DNA from: Variovorax paradoxus
Lineage (GTDB): Bacteria > Pseudomonadota > Gammaproteobacteria > Burkholderiales > Burkholderiaceae_C
DNA: 64,000 nt
Direction of reading: 5' to 3'
Assembly: GCF_000834655.1 (NCBI RefSeq)
Contig: NZ_JXQQ01000015.1
Span: 1-64,000, forward strand
Of the stretch, positions 8,799 through 18,373 are shown piece after piece; position 1 is the stretch's first letter; every line of letters begins with the position of its first letter. A program made the translations under genes and the position numbers. The notes below the pieces were generated by a model. It was not told the DNA's origin and searched no databases. It saw only the letters and a program-made list of their open reading frames with translations.

Positions 8799-9752
8799 AT
8801 GACCGAACCGACGCTTCATTACGTGGCATGCGACGACGCCCAGGGCGGCCATCGCATGGCCTATTGGCAATGGGGCGACGCACGCAGCGCGCATGTCGTG
8901 GTCTGCGTGCACGGGCTGACCCGGCAAGGGCGCGACTTCGACGTATTGGCGCAGGCCATCGTAGCGCGCGCGGGCGGCGATGTGCGGGTGATCTGCCCTG
9001 ACGTCGTGGGGCGCGGGCGCAGCGACTGGCTGCGTGAGCCGGCCTTCTATCAAGTGCCTGTCTATGCAGCAGACATGGTGGCGCTCATCGCCCAGCTGCA
9101 ACGCGAGCAGGCCATCGACGCGCTCGACTACTTCGGCACCAGCATGGGCGGACTGATCGGCTTCGTGCTGGCCGGCCACAGGGAGCTTCCACTCGCGCGC
9201 CCGGTGCGCCGCTTCATCGCGAACGATGTCGGCCCGACCATCGAGCCTGTCGCGCTGCAGCGCATTGCGGCGTACGTGGGGCAGGGCGGTCGCTATGCGA
9301 GCGTGCAGGCAGCGGCCGATGCGATGTGGGCGATTTCGACCGGCTTCGGCCCGCACACGCAAGACCAGTGGCTCGCGCTGTCGCAGCACATGGTGGTGCC
9401 TGCATCGCAGCGCACGCCCGACGGCGCCGCAAAGATCGAGGCGGGCAACGACAACGTTGCCGGCCCTTGGCTGCTGCACTACGACCCGGCCATCGCCGTG
9501 GCGCTGCGCGCGATCACGCCCGAGGCTGCGGCGCAGGGCGGCGCGATCATGTGGAGCCTTTACGACGCCATCACTGCGCGCACGCTGGTGACGCGTGGCG
9601 CCGTGTCCGACCTCTTGGCGCGGGAGACCGCGGTGGCCATGACGCAGCGCGGCCCGAAGGCGGCGCTGGTCGAGTTCGAGGGTGTGGGCCATGCGCCGAC
9701 CTTCATCGATCCCGCGCAGGTTGCCGTCGTCACGTCGTTCCTGTTCGATTGA
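8799..9752 (+). CDS. Alpha/beta-fold hydrolase
   Basis: Predicted serine hydrolase of about 317 residues with no signal peptide. It has the oxyanion strand CVHGLTRQGRDFD, PDVVGRGRSDW, and the nucleophile elbow GTSMGG. A late His in GVGHAPTFI fits the triad. The substrate is not predictable. The start is uncertain: ATG 8799 begins next to the conserved TLHYVACDD, while ATG 8757 would add 14 non-conserved residues; neither has a clear ribosome site. The gene is divergent from hbdH and precedes relA by 12 bases, so the two may share a transcript. Confidence 0.85.
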   Translation: MTEPTLHYVACDDAQGGHRMAYWQWGDARSAHVVVCVHGLTRQGRDFDVLAQAIVARAGGDVRVICPDVVGRGRSDWLREPAFYQVPVYAADMVALIAQLQREQAIDALDYFGTSMGGLIGFVLAGHRELPLARPVRRFIANDVGPTIEPVALQRIAAYVGQGGRYASVQAAADAMWAISTGFGPHTQDQWLALSQHMVVPASQRTPDGAAKIEAGNDNVAGPWLLHYDPAIAVALRAITPEAAAQGGAIMWSLYDAITARTLVTRGAVSDLLARETAVAMTQRGPKAALVEFEGVGHAPTFIDPAQVAVVTSFLFD

Positions 9753-9764
9753 TGGGGTGAAAGC

Positions 9765-12005
9765 GTGAAGCGCGAGTCTTCGAGCCTGCAGACGGCACCG
9801 TTGTCCGATACCGCGGTGGTCGATTACCCGTTGTCCGCGGCCACGGCCGACCGTACGCCGGTGATCGAGAACATGCTCGCCCGCGCTCGTGCGTTCGCCG
9901 AGCCGCTGATCGCCGATGAAAAGCTGGACACGGGCGAGAACACGCTGGCGCATGCCGATGCGGTGGCCGCCATCGTCGCGAAGATGGGTGGCTCCGAAGC
10001 CATGCAGGCGGCGAGTTATCTTGTCTATTCGTGCCAGCACCTGAACCGTCCGCAGGAAGTGATCGCCAAGGTGTTCGGCGACAACTTCGCGGCGCTTGCG
10101 GTCGAGACAACCAAGCTGGTGCGCGTGCAGGAGCAGGCTCGCTCGGCGTCGCAGGGCCATCACGGCGAAGGTGCAGGTGCGCAGACCGAGAACGTGCGCA
10201 AGATGCTGCTGGCCTTCTCGCGCGACCTGCGCGTCGTGATGCTGCGGCTTGCCTCTCGCCTGCAGACCCTGCGCCATGCGGCCGCCAGCAAGCAGCCGGC
10301 GCCCGAGAGCGTGGCGCGCGAGTCGCTGCAGGTGTTTGCGCCGCTGGCCAATCGCCTGGGCATCTGGCAGGTGAAGTGGGAGATCGAGGATCTTTCGTTC
10401 CGCTTCATCGAACCTGAAACCTACAAGCTGATTGCGCGCCTCCTCGACGAGAAGCGCATCGAGCGCGAAGGCCACGTCGAGCAACTGCGCTCGGAACTCG
10501 AGCGCGAACTGCAGGCCGAAGGCGTGCACGCCACGGTGCAGGGCCGGCCCAAGAACATCTACAGCATCGTGAAGAAGATGCGCGGCAAGTCGCTCGACTT
10601 CGCGCAGGTGTTCGACATCCTCGCGCTGCGCGTGGTGGTGGCGGACGTGAAGGATTGCTATGCGGCGCTCGCCTGGGTGCACACGCATTTCCTGCCGATC
10701 GACGAGGAGTTCGACGACTACATCGCGCGGCCCAAGCCGAACGGCTACCAGTCGCTGCATACCGTGGTGCGCGAGCTGGTCGACGGCAAGCCGGGCAAGC
10801 CGATCGAGATCCAGATCCGCACTGAAGAAATGCACGATCACGCCGAACATGGCGTGGCGGCGCACTGGGCCTACAAGGAAGCGGGGCACAAGGGCTATGC
10901 GGGCGTTTGGGCGAGCGGCGAGTACGACGCGAAGATCGCCGTGCTGCGCCAGTTGCTGGCCTGGGAGCGCGATCTCTCGGGCGGCTTGCAGGGACAGGGG
11001 CTGTTCGACGACCGCATCTATGTGCTGACGCCGGACGCGGCCATCGTCGAATTGCCGCAGGGCGCGACGCCCGTGGACTTTGCCTACACGGTGCACACCA
11101 CGCTGGGCCATCGCTGCCGCGGTGCGCGTGTGGATGGCGCGATGGTGCCGCTCAACACGCCGCTCTCGAATGGACAGACGGTCGAGATCATTGCGGCCAA
11201 GGAGGGTGGTCCGTCGCGCGATTGGCTCAATGCCGAGCTGGGTTATCTAGCGAGCCACCGTGCACGCGCCAAGGTGCGCGCATGGTTCAACGCGCAAATC
11301 ACGCACGAGACCGTCGCGCGCGGACGCGAGGCCGTCGAGAAGCTGTTGCAGCGCGAAGGCAAGACGGCCATGCGGCTGGAAGACCTGGCCTCGCAACTCG
11401 GCTTCAAGTCGGCGGACCATCTGTTCGAGGTGGTGGGCAAGGACGAGTTTTCCCTGCGCAACATCGAGACGCTGCTGCGTCCGCCGGAGCCCGCGCCCAA
11501 TCCCGACGACGGCGTGCAGATCAAGAAGGCGCGCGGCAGCGAGAAGTCCGGCAAGGGCGGCGTGCTGGTGGTCGGTGTGTCGTCGCTGATGACGCAACTG
11601 GCCAAGTGCTGCAAGCCAGCACCGCCAGATGCCATCAGCGGCTTCGTGACGCGCGGCCACGGCGTGAGCGTGCACCGCAGCGATTGCAGCAACTTCCGCA
11701 TGATGGCCACGCGGGATGGCGAGCGCGTGATCGACGTCGAATGGGGCACGCCGAAGAAGGGCGGCGATGCGCCGGTCTACGCGGTCGACGTGGCCGTCGA
11801 GGCAGCCGATCGCCAGGGGCTGCTGCGCGACATCTCCGATGTGTTCGCTCGGGAAAAGATGAACGTGATCGGCGTGCAGACGCAGTCGGTGAAGGGCACG
11901 GCGTGGATGACGTTTACTGTGGAAATCGCCGATGCAGCGCGGCTGACGCAGGTGCTCGGCATCGTCACTGCAGTTGTTGGTGTGCGATCTGCACGTCGCC
12001 GCTAA
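9765..12005 (+). CDS. relA: RelA-type (p)ppGpp synthetase
   Basis: Makes (p)ppGpp from ATP and GTP/GDP on stalled ribosomes during amino-acid starvation. The 746-residue protein has an N-terminal HD-like region, the synthetase domain (GRPKNIYSIVKKM; PKPNGYQSLHTVV), a TGS domain (ELPQGATPVDFAYTVHT), a conserved Cys-Cys stretch (LAKCCKPAPPD) and a C-terminal ACT domain. Where active hydrolases carry HDxxED, this protein reads SYLVYSCQHL, so the hydrolase is dead. Together with the acidic EFDD motif this marks RelA rather than SpoT/Rel. GTG start, with GGGG about 7 bases upstream. Confidence 0.96.
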   Translation: MKRESSSLQTAPLSDTAVVDYPLSAATADRTPVIENMLARARAFAEPLIADEKLDTGENTLAHADAVAAIVAKMGGSEAMQAASYLVYSCQHLNRPQEVIAKVFGDNFAALAVETTKLVRVQEQARSASQGHHGEGAGAQTENVRKMLLAFSRDLRVVMLRLASRLQTLRHAAASKQPAPESVARESLQVFAPLANRLGIWQVKWEIEDLSFRFIEPETYKLIARLLDEKRIEREGHVEQLRSELERELQAEGVHATVQGRPKNIYSIVKKMRGKSLDFAQVFDILALRVVVADVKDCYAALAWVHTHFLPIDEEFDDYIARPKPNGYQSLHTVVRELVDGKPGKPIEIQIRTEEMHDHAEHGVAAHWAYKEAGHKGYAGVWASGEYDAKIAVLRQLLAWERDLSGGLQGQGLFDDRIYVLTPDAAIVELPQGATPVDFAYTVHTTLGHRCRGARVDGAMVPLNTPLSNGQTVEIIAAKEGGPSRDWLNAELGYLASHRARAKVRAWFNAQITHETVARGREAVEKLLQREGKTAMRLEDLASQLGFKSADHLFEVVGKDEFSLRNIETLLRPPEPAPNPDDGVQIKKARGSEKSGKGGVLVVGVSSLMTQLAKCCKPAPPDAISGFVTRGHGVSVHRSDCSNFRMMATRDGERVIDVEWGTPKKGGDAPVYAVDVAVEAADRQGLLRDISDVFAREKMNVIGVQTQSVKGTAWMTFTVEIADAARLTQVLGIVTAVVGVRSARRR

Positions 12006-12021
12006 AAAGCGTGTTTTCTCC

Positions 12022-12030
12022 TGCTACAAT
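12022..12030 (+). promoter_or_regulatory. Extended -10 promoter candidate for tRNA-Val
   Basis: TGC-TACAAT (TGn extended -10) lies 24 bases before the tRNA 5' end, just after the relA stop. No good -35 is seen, as expected for an extended -10. It fits independent transcription of the tRNA. Confidence 0.45.
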
Positions 12031-12053
12031 AGCTGCTTCTCGGACACATCCTT

Positions 12054-12130
12054 AGGCGCGTAGCTCAGCTGGTTAGAGCACCACCTTGACATGGTGGGGG
12101 TCGTTGGTTCGAGTCCAATCGCGCCTACCA
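12054..12130 (+). tRNA. tRNA-Val(GAC)
   Basis: A 77-base cloverleaf: acceptor AGGCGCG pairs with CGCGCCT, D arm GCTC...GAGC, anticodon stem CCACC/GGTGG with loop TTGACAT (anticodon GAC), T arm with GGTTCGAGTCC, and an encoded ACCA end. It reads the Val codons GUC/GUU. It stands alone between relA and a small unknown gene. Confidence 0.97.
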
Positions 12131-12180
12131 ATTTCTGTTTCAACTTCCGGCCAACCACCGGGTCTGTTGAGCAGAGCTTT

Positions 12181-12200
12181 CACCGGGTTCCCCGGTGTTT
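12181..12200 (+). terminator. Short hairpin downstream of tRNA-Val
   Basis: CACCGGG (12181-12187) and CCCGGTG (12191-12197) form a perfect 7-bp stem with a 3-base loop, followed by TTTC. It is a plausible weak terminator for the tRNA, 50 bases after its CCA end. Confidence 0.4.
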
Positions 12201-12301
12201 CAATCGTCCCTTGTGGTGATGCAGAAAAAGACCATGGCCATCTTGTTGTGCTACCTTGGTCGTTCTGCAAATCCTTTCCCAATTTCTTGACAAGCGATCC
12301 G

Positions 12302-12670
12302 ATGAATACGCGATCAACTCTTGTTGATCGGACTCACGCCGACATGCGCATTGCCGCGTTGTTGCGGCAGGCTCCCATCGAGTTTGCGCGCGCTGTCTAC
12401 GGCATCAATGACCATACAGGCGGCCGCACCGACACCATGGCCGCGCGCGAAGTGGCGCGGGCTCTGCGACAGGGCGTGGCGGTGACTGAAGAGCGTGCCG
12501 AGCAGCGTGCCCGTGCCTATCTGCCGACCGTGGGGCAGGAGCACTGCCCACGTTGCTGGGTGGTCTACGGTCACAAGAGCCCGCTTCGTTTTCGCGAAGC
12601 GACCGAAGAGCGCCCAGAAACAGCCGCTTGCCACGCTTGCGGCGCCGAGTACGCGACATCGCACGGCTGA
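12302..12670 (+). CDS. Small protein with C-terminal zinc ribbon, function unknown
   Basis: A 122-residue protein I cannot assign. The N-terminal two thirds are mostly charged and helical. The C-terminus has two CxxC knuckles, Cys82-Pro-Arg-Cys85 and Cys110-His-Ala-Cys113, separated by 24 residues, which suggests a treble-clef or zinc-ribbon fold. No signal peptide or membrane segment is seen. The start is the first ATG after the tRNA terminator; its ribosome site is weak. It may be transcribed with phaR, whose start is 97 bases downstream. Confidence 0.6.
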   Translation: MNTRSTLVDRTHADMRIAALLRQAPIEFARAVYGINDHTGGRTDTMAAREVARALRQGVAVTEERAEQRARAYLPTVGQEHCPRCWVVYGHKSPLRFREATEERPETAACHACGAEYATSHG

Positions 12671-12767
12671 AGTGCGGCGCGCGGTCAGGGTAAACCTTGT
12701 CGCGATGCAGCAAAACCGCTCCCTAGAATCATCCGATGACATGGGCGTCCATGTGAAGGAGTCCGCA

Positions 12768-13301
12768 GTGCAGAGCAAGAAGTCCGGGGTCAAGCCGGTA
12801 CAGCGTGTGATCAAGAAGTACCCCAATCGAAGGCTCTACGACACCGAGACATCCACGTACATCACGCTGACCGAGGTGAAGCAGCTGGTCATCCAGAATG
12901 CCCAGTTTGTGGTGCGCGATGCTAAAACCGGCGACGACCTCACGCGCAGCATCCTCCTGCAGATCATCCTGGAAGAAGAAGCGGGCGGTGCGCCGATGTT
13001 CACCGAGCAGGTGCTGGCCAACATCATCCGTTTCTACGGCCAGGCGATGCAGGGCTACATGGGCCCGTACCTCGAGAAGAATATCCAGGCCATGACCGAA
13101 GTCCAGGCCCAGCTTGCCGACAAGGCCGAGGGGCTGACGCCCGAGATGTGGTCGAAGTTCATGACCATGCAGTCGCCGATGCTGCAGGGCCTCATGGGCA
13201 ACTACGTCGAGCAATCCAAGAACGTCTTCCTGCAGATGCAGGAGCAGATGCAGAAAAACACCGAGCAGGTGCTGGGGGCCTTTGGCATCAAGCGTCCCTG
13301 A
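12768..13301 (+). CDS. phaR: Polyhydroxyalkanoate synthesis regulator PhaR
   Basis: PhaR represses phasin and PHA genes and is released by binding PHB granules. The 177-residue protein starts with a basic stretch, then the PHB/PHA accumulation-regulator DNA-binding domain (KKYPNRRLYDTETSTYIT), a second conserved domain (LLQIILEEEAGGAPMFTEQ), and a Gln/Met-rich coiled C-terminus (LQMQEQMQKN). I choose GTG 12768 because AAGGAG lies 6 bases upstream. ATG 12741 in the same frame would place that site inside the gene. hbdH nearby gives a second link to PHB metabolism. Confidence 0.92.
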   Translation: MQSKKSGVKPVQRVIKKYPNRRLYDTETSTYITLTEVKQLVIQNAQFVVRDAKTGDDLTRSILLQIILEEEAGGAPMFTEQVLANIIRFYGQAMQGYMGPYLEKNIQAMTEVQAQLADKAEGLTPEMWSKFMTMQSPMLQGLMGNYVEQSKNVFLQMQEQMQKNTEQVLGAFGIKRP

Positions 13302-13379
13302 GCCCCTGCGGCCCGCGCGGAGGCGGGGCTTGCCCAATGATTGCCCGACTGTCACCGATAGCTGGGACAATAGAGGGAT

Positions 13380-14786
13380 ATGAGCGAAGTTGCCTCCCCC
13401 GAACGAACGACCACGTCGACCGCCCCCAAGGTCGGTTTCGTGAGCCTTGGCTGCCCCAAGGCCCTGACAGATTCCGAATTGATCCTGACCCGGCTGAGTG
13501 CCGAGGGTTACCAGACCTCCAAGACTTTCGAAGGTGCCGATCTGGTGATCGTCAACACCTGCGGCTTTATCGACGATGCCGTGAAGGAAAGCCTGGACAC
13601 CATCGGTGAAGCGTTGGCCGAGAACGGCCGAGTGATCGTCACCGGTTGCCTCGGTGCCAAGACGGGCGATCAGGGCGGCAACCTGGTGCGCCAGATGCAC
13701 CCGAGCGTGCTGGCCGTGACCGGCCCCCACGCCACGCAAGAGGTGATGGATGCCGTGCACGCCAACCTGCCGAAGCCGCATGATCCCTTCATCGACCTGG
13801 TGCCGAACAACTTCGGCGTCGCCGGACTCAAGCTGACGCCTCGGCATTACGCTTACCTGAAGATCAGCGAAGGCTGCAATCACCGCTGCACCTTCTGCAT
13901 CATTCCGTCGATGCGCGGCGACCTTGCGTCGCGGCCGGTGGGCGACGTGCTCGGCGAGGCCAAGGCCCTGTTCGAAGGCGGCGTGAAAGAACTTCTGGTC
14001 ATCAGCCAGGACACCTCGGCCTACGGCGTCGACGTCAAATACCGCACCGGTTTCTGGGACGGCAAGCCGGTCAAGACCCGCATGCTCGAACTGGTGCGCA
14101 CGCTCGGCGAAATTGCCGAGCCTTACGGCGCGTGGGTCCGTCTGCACTATGTGTACCCGTACCCAAGCGTCGACGAAATCATTCCGTTGATGGCGAGCGG
14201 CCAGGTGTTGCCTTACCTCGATGTGCCGCTACAGCACAGCCACCCCGATGTGCTCAAGCGCATGAAGCGTCCGGCCAGCGGCGAAAAGAATCTGGAGCGG
14301 CTCGCGCGTTGGCGCGAGGTGTGCCCGGAGCTCGTGATCCGCAGCACTTTCATTGCCGGCTTCCCCGGCGAGACGGAGCAGGAATTCGAGCATCTGCTCG
14401 ACTTCATCCGCGAGGCCGAAATCGATCGCGCCGGTTGCTTCGCCTACAGCCCGGTCGAGGGCGCGACGGCCAACGACATTCCCGGCATGCTGCCCGAGGC
14501 CGAGCGCGAAGCGCGCCGCGCCCGCTTCATGGAAGTGGCCGAGGCGGTGTCGATCGCAAAACTGCAAAAACGCATCGGCGCGACGATGCAGGTGCTGGTC
14601 GATTCCGCTCCCGGCATGGGCCGCAAGGGTGGAGTGGGTCGTACCTACGCAGATGCGCCGGAGATCGACGGCACCGTGCGGCTGCTGCCGCCCGAGAAGA
14701 TCAGCAAGACGCTGAAGGTCGGTGAATTCACTCGCGCGCGCATCGTGGGCGCCGAGGGCCACGACCTGATCGCATTGCCGATTTGA
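13380..14786 (+). CDS. rimO: Ribosomal protein S12 methylthiotransferase RimO
   Basis: Radical-SAM enzyme that methylthiolates the conserved Asp of ribosomal protein S12. The 468-residue length and layout are standard. The N-terminal UPF0004 domain has cluster ligands Cys25, Cys61 and Cys90. The radical SAM domain has CNHRCTFC (Cys156, Cys160, Cys163). A C-terminal TRAM domain is present (about 395-468). GAGGG precedes ATG 13380. It ends 79 bases before the duplicated tRNA-Leu unit on the other strand. Confidence 0.97.
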   Translation: MSEVASPERTTTSTAPKVGFVSLGCPKALTDSELILTRLSAEGYQTSKTFEGADLVIVNTCGFIDDAVKESLDTIGEALAENGRVIVTGCLGAKTGDQGGNLVRQMHPSVLAVTGPHATQEVMDAVHANLPKPHDPFIDLVPNNFGVAGLKLTPRHYAYLKISEGCNHRCTFCIIPSMRGDLASRPVGDVLGEAKALFEGGVKELLVISQDTSAYGVDVKYRTGFWDGKPVKTRMLELVRTLGEIAEPYGAWVRLHYVYPYPSVDEIIPLMASGQVLPYLDVPLQHSHPDVLKRMKRPASGEKNLERLARWREVCPELVIRSTFIAGFPGETEQEFEHLLDFIREAEIDRAGCFAYSPVEGATANDIPGMLPEAEREARRARFMEVAEAVSIAKLQKRIGATMQVLVDSAPGMGRKGGVGRTYADAPEIDGTVRLLPPEKISKTLKVGEFTRARIVGAEGHDLIALPI

Positions 14787-14803
14787 TGATTCGAACAGGC
14801 AAG

Positions 14804-14830
14804 AAAAAAGCCACCGGATGCCGGTGGCTT
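14804..14830 (-). terminator. Intrinsic terminator of the downstream tRNA-Leu copy
   Basis: On the minus strand AAGCCACCGG and CCGGTGGCTT form a 10-bp stem with a 3-base loop, followed by a run of T (A-run at 14804-14809 on the plus strand). It terminates the minus-strand tRNA-Leu transcript and may also stop rimO readthrough from the other side. Confidence 0.8.
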
Positions 14831-14864
14831 CATTCGAAAGACCTGGTAGGGGTCTGCTTGTCTT

Positions 14865-14949
<85 letters not shown>

Positions 14950-15051
14950 ATCTCAGGAAAGCCCACGAGTATACCAAATCGAATGCAGCGATTTCATCTT
15001 AGCGAAGGAATTCGTGAGCCGTTCGATGCTGGCACGAACTCGAGCAGGCAA

Positions 15052-15079
15052 GAAAAAAGCCACCGGAGGCCGGTGGCTT
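15052..15079 (-). terminator. Intrinsic terminator of the upstream tRNA-Leu copy
   Basis: Same hairpin as at 14804-14830: AAGCCACCGG, loop AGG, CCGGTGGCTT, with the T-run on the minus strand. It lies between the two tRNA-Leu copies, so each copy appears to carry its own terminator. Confidence 0.8.
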
Positions 15080-15113
15080 GAATCGAAAGACCCGATGAGG
15101 GTCTGTTTAAACT

Positions 15114-15198
<85 letters not shown>

Positions 15199-15252
15199 CC
15201 ACATACCTGCAAAAGCAAGTACGTTTTGAATTTCAGGAAAGAAGGAGATCAT

Positions 15253-17550
15253 ATCAAAAATAATGTCAATTCCAGCGGCTTGCTGGACGAATTCGAAGGC
15301 ACTGTTCAAGGACATCGCGACGGTCACGGCTTCGTGCAACGCGATGACGGCGAGGCAGACATCTACCTGCCCCCGAACGAGATGCGTGCGGTGTTGCACA
15401 AGGACCGCGTCAAGGCGCGCGTCGTGCGCCAGGACCGCCGCGGTCGTCCCGAAGGACGCGTGGTCGAGATCGTCGAGCGTCCCGAGCAGCCGATCATCGG
15501 CCGCCTGTTGCACGAGGGGGGCATCTGGCTCGTAGCCCCTGAAGACAAGCGCTACGGGCAGGATGTCCTGATCCCCAAGGGCGCGACCGGTCCCGCCAAG
15601 GTGGGGCAGGTTGTCGTGGTGCAGCTCACCGAGCCGCCGGCGCTGTTCGGTCAACCTGTCGGCCGCGTGAGGGAAGTGCTGGGCGAGATCGACGACCCCG
15701 GCATGGAGATAGAGATCGCGGTGCGCAAGTACGGCGTACCGCACGAGTTTTCCGCGGAATGCCTGGCCGAAGCCAAGGCCTTGCCCGAGAAGGTTCGCCC
15801 CGCCGACAAGAAGGGCCGCGTCGACCTCACCGACATCCCGCTCGTCACCATCGACGGCGAAGACGCCCGCGACTTCGACGACGCCGTGTACTGCGAGCCC
15901 GCCAAGGTGGGCCGTGGCAAGGGCTGGCGATTGCTGGTCGCGATCGCTGACGTCAGCGCCTATGTGCAGACCGGCTCGGCGATCGACATCGATGCCTACG
16001 ACCGCGCCACCAGCGTCTACTTTCCGCGCCGCGTCATCCCGATGCTGCCCGAGAAGCTCTCGAACGGCCTGTGCTCGCTGAACCCCGAGGTCGAGCGCCT
16101 GTGCATGGTGTGCGACATGCTCGTGGCTGCCGACGGCGAGATCTACGCGTACCAGTTCTACCCGGCCGTGATGTTCAGCCACGCGCGCTTCACGTACACC
16201 GAAGTGGCCGCGATCCTTGGCAACACGCGCGGCCCCGAAGCCGCCAAGCGCAAGGACCGCGTCAAGGATCTGCTGAACCTCGCCGACGTCTACAAGGCCC
16301 TGCTCAAGCAGCGCGGCAAACGCGGCGCGGTCGACTTCGAAACGACCGAGACGCAGATCATCTGCGACGACGCCGGCCGCATCGAGAAGATCGTGCCGCG
16401 CACGCGCAACGAGGCGCACCGGCTCATCGAAGAGGCGATGCTCGCGGCCAACGTCTGCAGCGCCGACTTCATCGCCGAAGGCAAGCACCCGGGCCTGTTC
16501 CGCGTGCATGAAGGCCCGACGCCCGAGAAGAAAGAAATCCTGCGCGGCTATCTGAAGGCCATGGGCGTCGGCCTCAGCATCACCGACGATCCGAAGCCCG
16601 GTGAATTCCAGGCAATCGCCGAAGCCACCAAGGAGCGCCCCGACGCGCAGCAGATCCACACCATGCTGCTGCGCTCGATGCAGCAGGCCATCTACACGCC
16701 GTTCAACAGCGGCCACTTCGGCCTGGCGTACGAGGCGTACACGCATTTCACGAGCCCGATCCGTCGCTACCCAGACCTCTTGGTGCATCGCGTGATCAAG
16801 GCGATCCTCACGAAGACGCGCTACCAGCTGCCGATGCTGCCGACGCCGGGCGAAGCGCATGCCAAGCTGGCCAAGCGCCTGGCCTCGCGCGTGAAGGCGC
16901 CGACGACCAAGCCGCAGAAGGCGACCATCGCGCCCACCAAGGAAGTGCTGGCCTGGGAAGCCGCGGGCCTGCATTGCAGCGCCAACGAGCGCCGCGCCGA
17001 CGAAGCCAGCCGCGACGTCGAGGCCTGGCTCAAGTGCAAGTACATGCGCGAGCATCTGGGCGAGGAATATGGCGGCGTGGTCACCGCGGCCACGACCTTC
17101 GGCATCTTCGTCACGCTCGATGCGATGTACGTCGAAGGCCTCGTCCACATCACCGAGCTCGGCGGCGAATACTTCAAGTTCGACGAAATGCGCCAGGAAC
17201 TGCGCGGCGAGCGCACCGGCATTCGCTACGCCATCGGCACGCGCGTGCGGGTGCAGGTGAGCCGCGTCGACCTGGATGGCCGCAAGATCGACTTCCGCCT
17301 CGTGCGCGAGGGCGAAGACCTCACGGCACGCGCCATGAAGGACAAGGGTGCCGGCTCCGGCGGTGTGCCTGTCAAGGCATCGGCCAAGCGTGGTTCGCGC
17401 CACAAGGCGGAGGCGGCCTCCAGCGATCAGCGCGCGGACCGCAGCACGGCCGCGGTTGCCGCCGGGCCGCAGTCGGCGATGCAGGCCTTCAAGTCGGCGG
17501 TCAAGAAGGCCGCCAACAAGATGAAGGGGCGCAAGCCTCGCCGCGGATGA
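15253..17550 (+). CDS. rnr: Ribonuclease R
   Basis: A 3'-5' processive exoribonuclease that degrades structured RNA. The protein (about 765 residues) shows OB-fold cold-shock domains (GHRDGHGFVQ; DIYLPPNEMR), the RNB catalytic domain (DIPLVTIDGEDARDFDDAVY with the metal-binding Asp cluster; YTHFTSPIRRYPDL), an S1 domain (YGGVVTAATTFGIFV) and a Lys/Ala-rich basic tail. The start is unusual. A strong GAAGGAG (15241-15247) is followed 5 bases later by ATC, not ATG. In-frame TTG codons lie before that site (15226) and after it (15280). The coordinate uses the ATC. Confidence 0.93.
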   Translation: MKNNVNSSGLLDEFEGTVQGHRDGHGFVQRDDGEADIYLPPNEMRAVLHKDRVKARVVRQDRRGRPEGRVVEIVERPEQPIIGRLLHEGGIWLVAPEDKRYGQDVLIPKGATGPAKVGQVVVVQLTEPPALFGQPVGRVREVLGEIDDPGMEIEIAVRKYGVPHEFSAECLAEAKALPEKVRPADKKGRVDLTDIPLVTIDGEDARDFDDAVYCEPAKVGRGKGWRLLVAIADVSAYVQTGSAIDIDAYDRATSVYFPRRVIPMLPEKLSNGLCSLNPEVERLCMVCDMLVAADGEIYAYQFYPAVMFSHARFTYTEVAAILGNTRGPEAAKRKDRVKDLLNLADVYKALLKQRGKRGAVDFETTETQIICDDAGRIEKIVPRTRNEAHRLIEEAMLAANVCSADFIAEGKHPGLFRVHEGPTPEKKEILRGYLKAMGVGLSITDDPKPGEFQAIAEATKERPDAQQIHTMLLRSMQQAIYTPFNSGHFGLAYEAYTHFTSPIRRYPDLLVHRVIKAILTKTRYQLPMLPTPGEAHAKLAKRLASRVKAPTTKPQKATIAPTKEVLAWEAAGLHCSANERRADEASRDVEAWLKCKYMREHLGEEYGGVVTAATTFGIFVTLDAMYVEGLVHITELGGEYFKFDEMRQELRGERTGIRYAIGTRVRVQVSRVDLDGRKIDFRLVREGEDLTARAMKDKGAGSGGVPVKASAKRGSRHKAEAASSDQRADRSTAAVAAGPQSAMQAFKSAVKKAANKMKGRKPRRG

Positions 17551-17598
17551 CCCCGACGGAACCCATACGACAGACAAGCCGAGAAGGAGACATTGAGC

Positions 17599-18366
17599 AT
17601 GAGCGTTGAAAGCAACAACAAGGGCCGCATCGCGATCGTCACCGGCGCGGGCACCGGCATCGGTCGGGCCGCCGCGCTGGCGCTGCTGGGCGACGGCTGG
17701 AGCGTGGTCCTCGCGGGCCGTCGCCTCGAACCGCTGGAGCAGGTGGCCGAGGAGTCCGGCGCTGGTGCGCGCGCCTTCGCGGTGCCGACCGATGTGTCGA
17801 ATGCGGAATCGGTGCAGGCGCTGTTCGCGGCTACCGTCGAGCGCTACGGGCGCGTCGATCTGCTGTTCAACAACGCCGGCGTGGGCAACCCGCCGGGCCC
17901 GTTCGAAGACTGGACGCCCGCGCAGTGGCAGGGCGTCGTCGACATCAACCTCACCGGCATGTTCTTCTGCATCCAGCAGGCGTTCCGCACGATGAAGGCG
18001 CAGGTGCCGATGGGCGGCCGCATCATCAACAACGGCTCCATCTCGGCGACCGCACCGCGTCCGAACTCGATTGCGTACACGGCGACCAAGCATGCGGTCG
18101 AAGGGCTGACCAAGACCGCGTCGCTCGATGGCCGCAAGTACGACATCGCCGTGGGTCAGGTCGACGTGGGCAACGCAATGACCGAGCTGGCCGCGCGCAT
18201 GGCCAAGGGCGTGCCGCAGGCGAATGGCGAACTCGCGATCGAGCCGCTGATCGACGTCAAGATCGTGGGCCAGTCGGTGCTCTACATGGCGAACCTGCCG
18301 CTGGAAGCCAACGTGCTGTTCCACACCATCATGGCGACGAAGATGCCCTTCGTCGGGCGCGGCTAG
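17599..18366 (+). CDS. SDR-family oxidoreductase
   Basis: A 255-residue classical short-chain dehydrogenase of unknown substrate. It has TGAGTGIG for NAD(P), [10 protein letters not shown], the active-site Ser in GSISATAP and YTATK. The C-terminal part ([17 protein letters not shown]) lacks the usual DGG ending. ATG 17599 lies 9 bases after AAGGAG; a TTG two codons earlier is too close to it. It follows rnr by 48 bases and may be co-transcribed. Confidence 0.88.
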   Translation: MSVESNNKGRIAIVTGAGTGIGRAAALALLGDGWSVVLAGRRLEPLEQVAEESGAGARAFAVPTDVSNAESVQALFAATVERYGRVDLLFNNAGVGNPPGPFEDWTPAQWQGVVDINLTGMFFCIQQAFRTMKAQVPMGGRIINNGSISATAPRPNSIAYTATKHAVEGLTKTASLDGRKYDIAVGQVDVGNAMTELAARMAKGVPQANGELAIEPLIDVKIVGQSVLYMANLPLEANVLFHTIMATKMPFVGRG

Positions 18367-18373
18367 GAAGCTG

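Noticed and set aside
8736..11111. 791-codon minus-strand open frame over the hydrolase and relA
   Set aside because: Antisense to relA and the alpha/beta hydrolase, both with clear catalytic motifs; no domain is visible in the shadow.
12697..12729. TTGTCG ... TAGAAT considered as a phaR promoter
   Set aside because: The spacing is about 21 bases, too long for a normal -35/-10 pair.
15263..15535. ATG-started 90-codon frame at the RNase R start
   Set aside because: Out of frame with rnr, 15 bases from the ribosome site and ending in low-complexity Ser/Arg/Cys sequence; considered as a leader peptide or frameshift start but unsupported.
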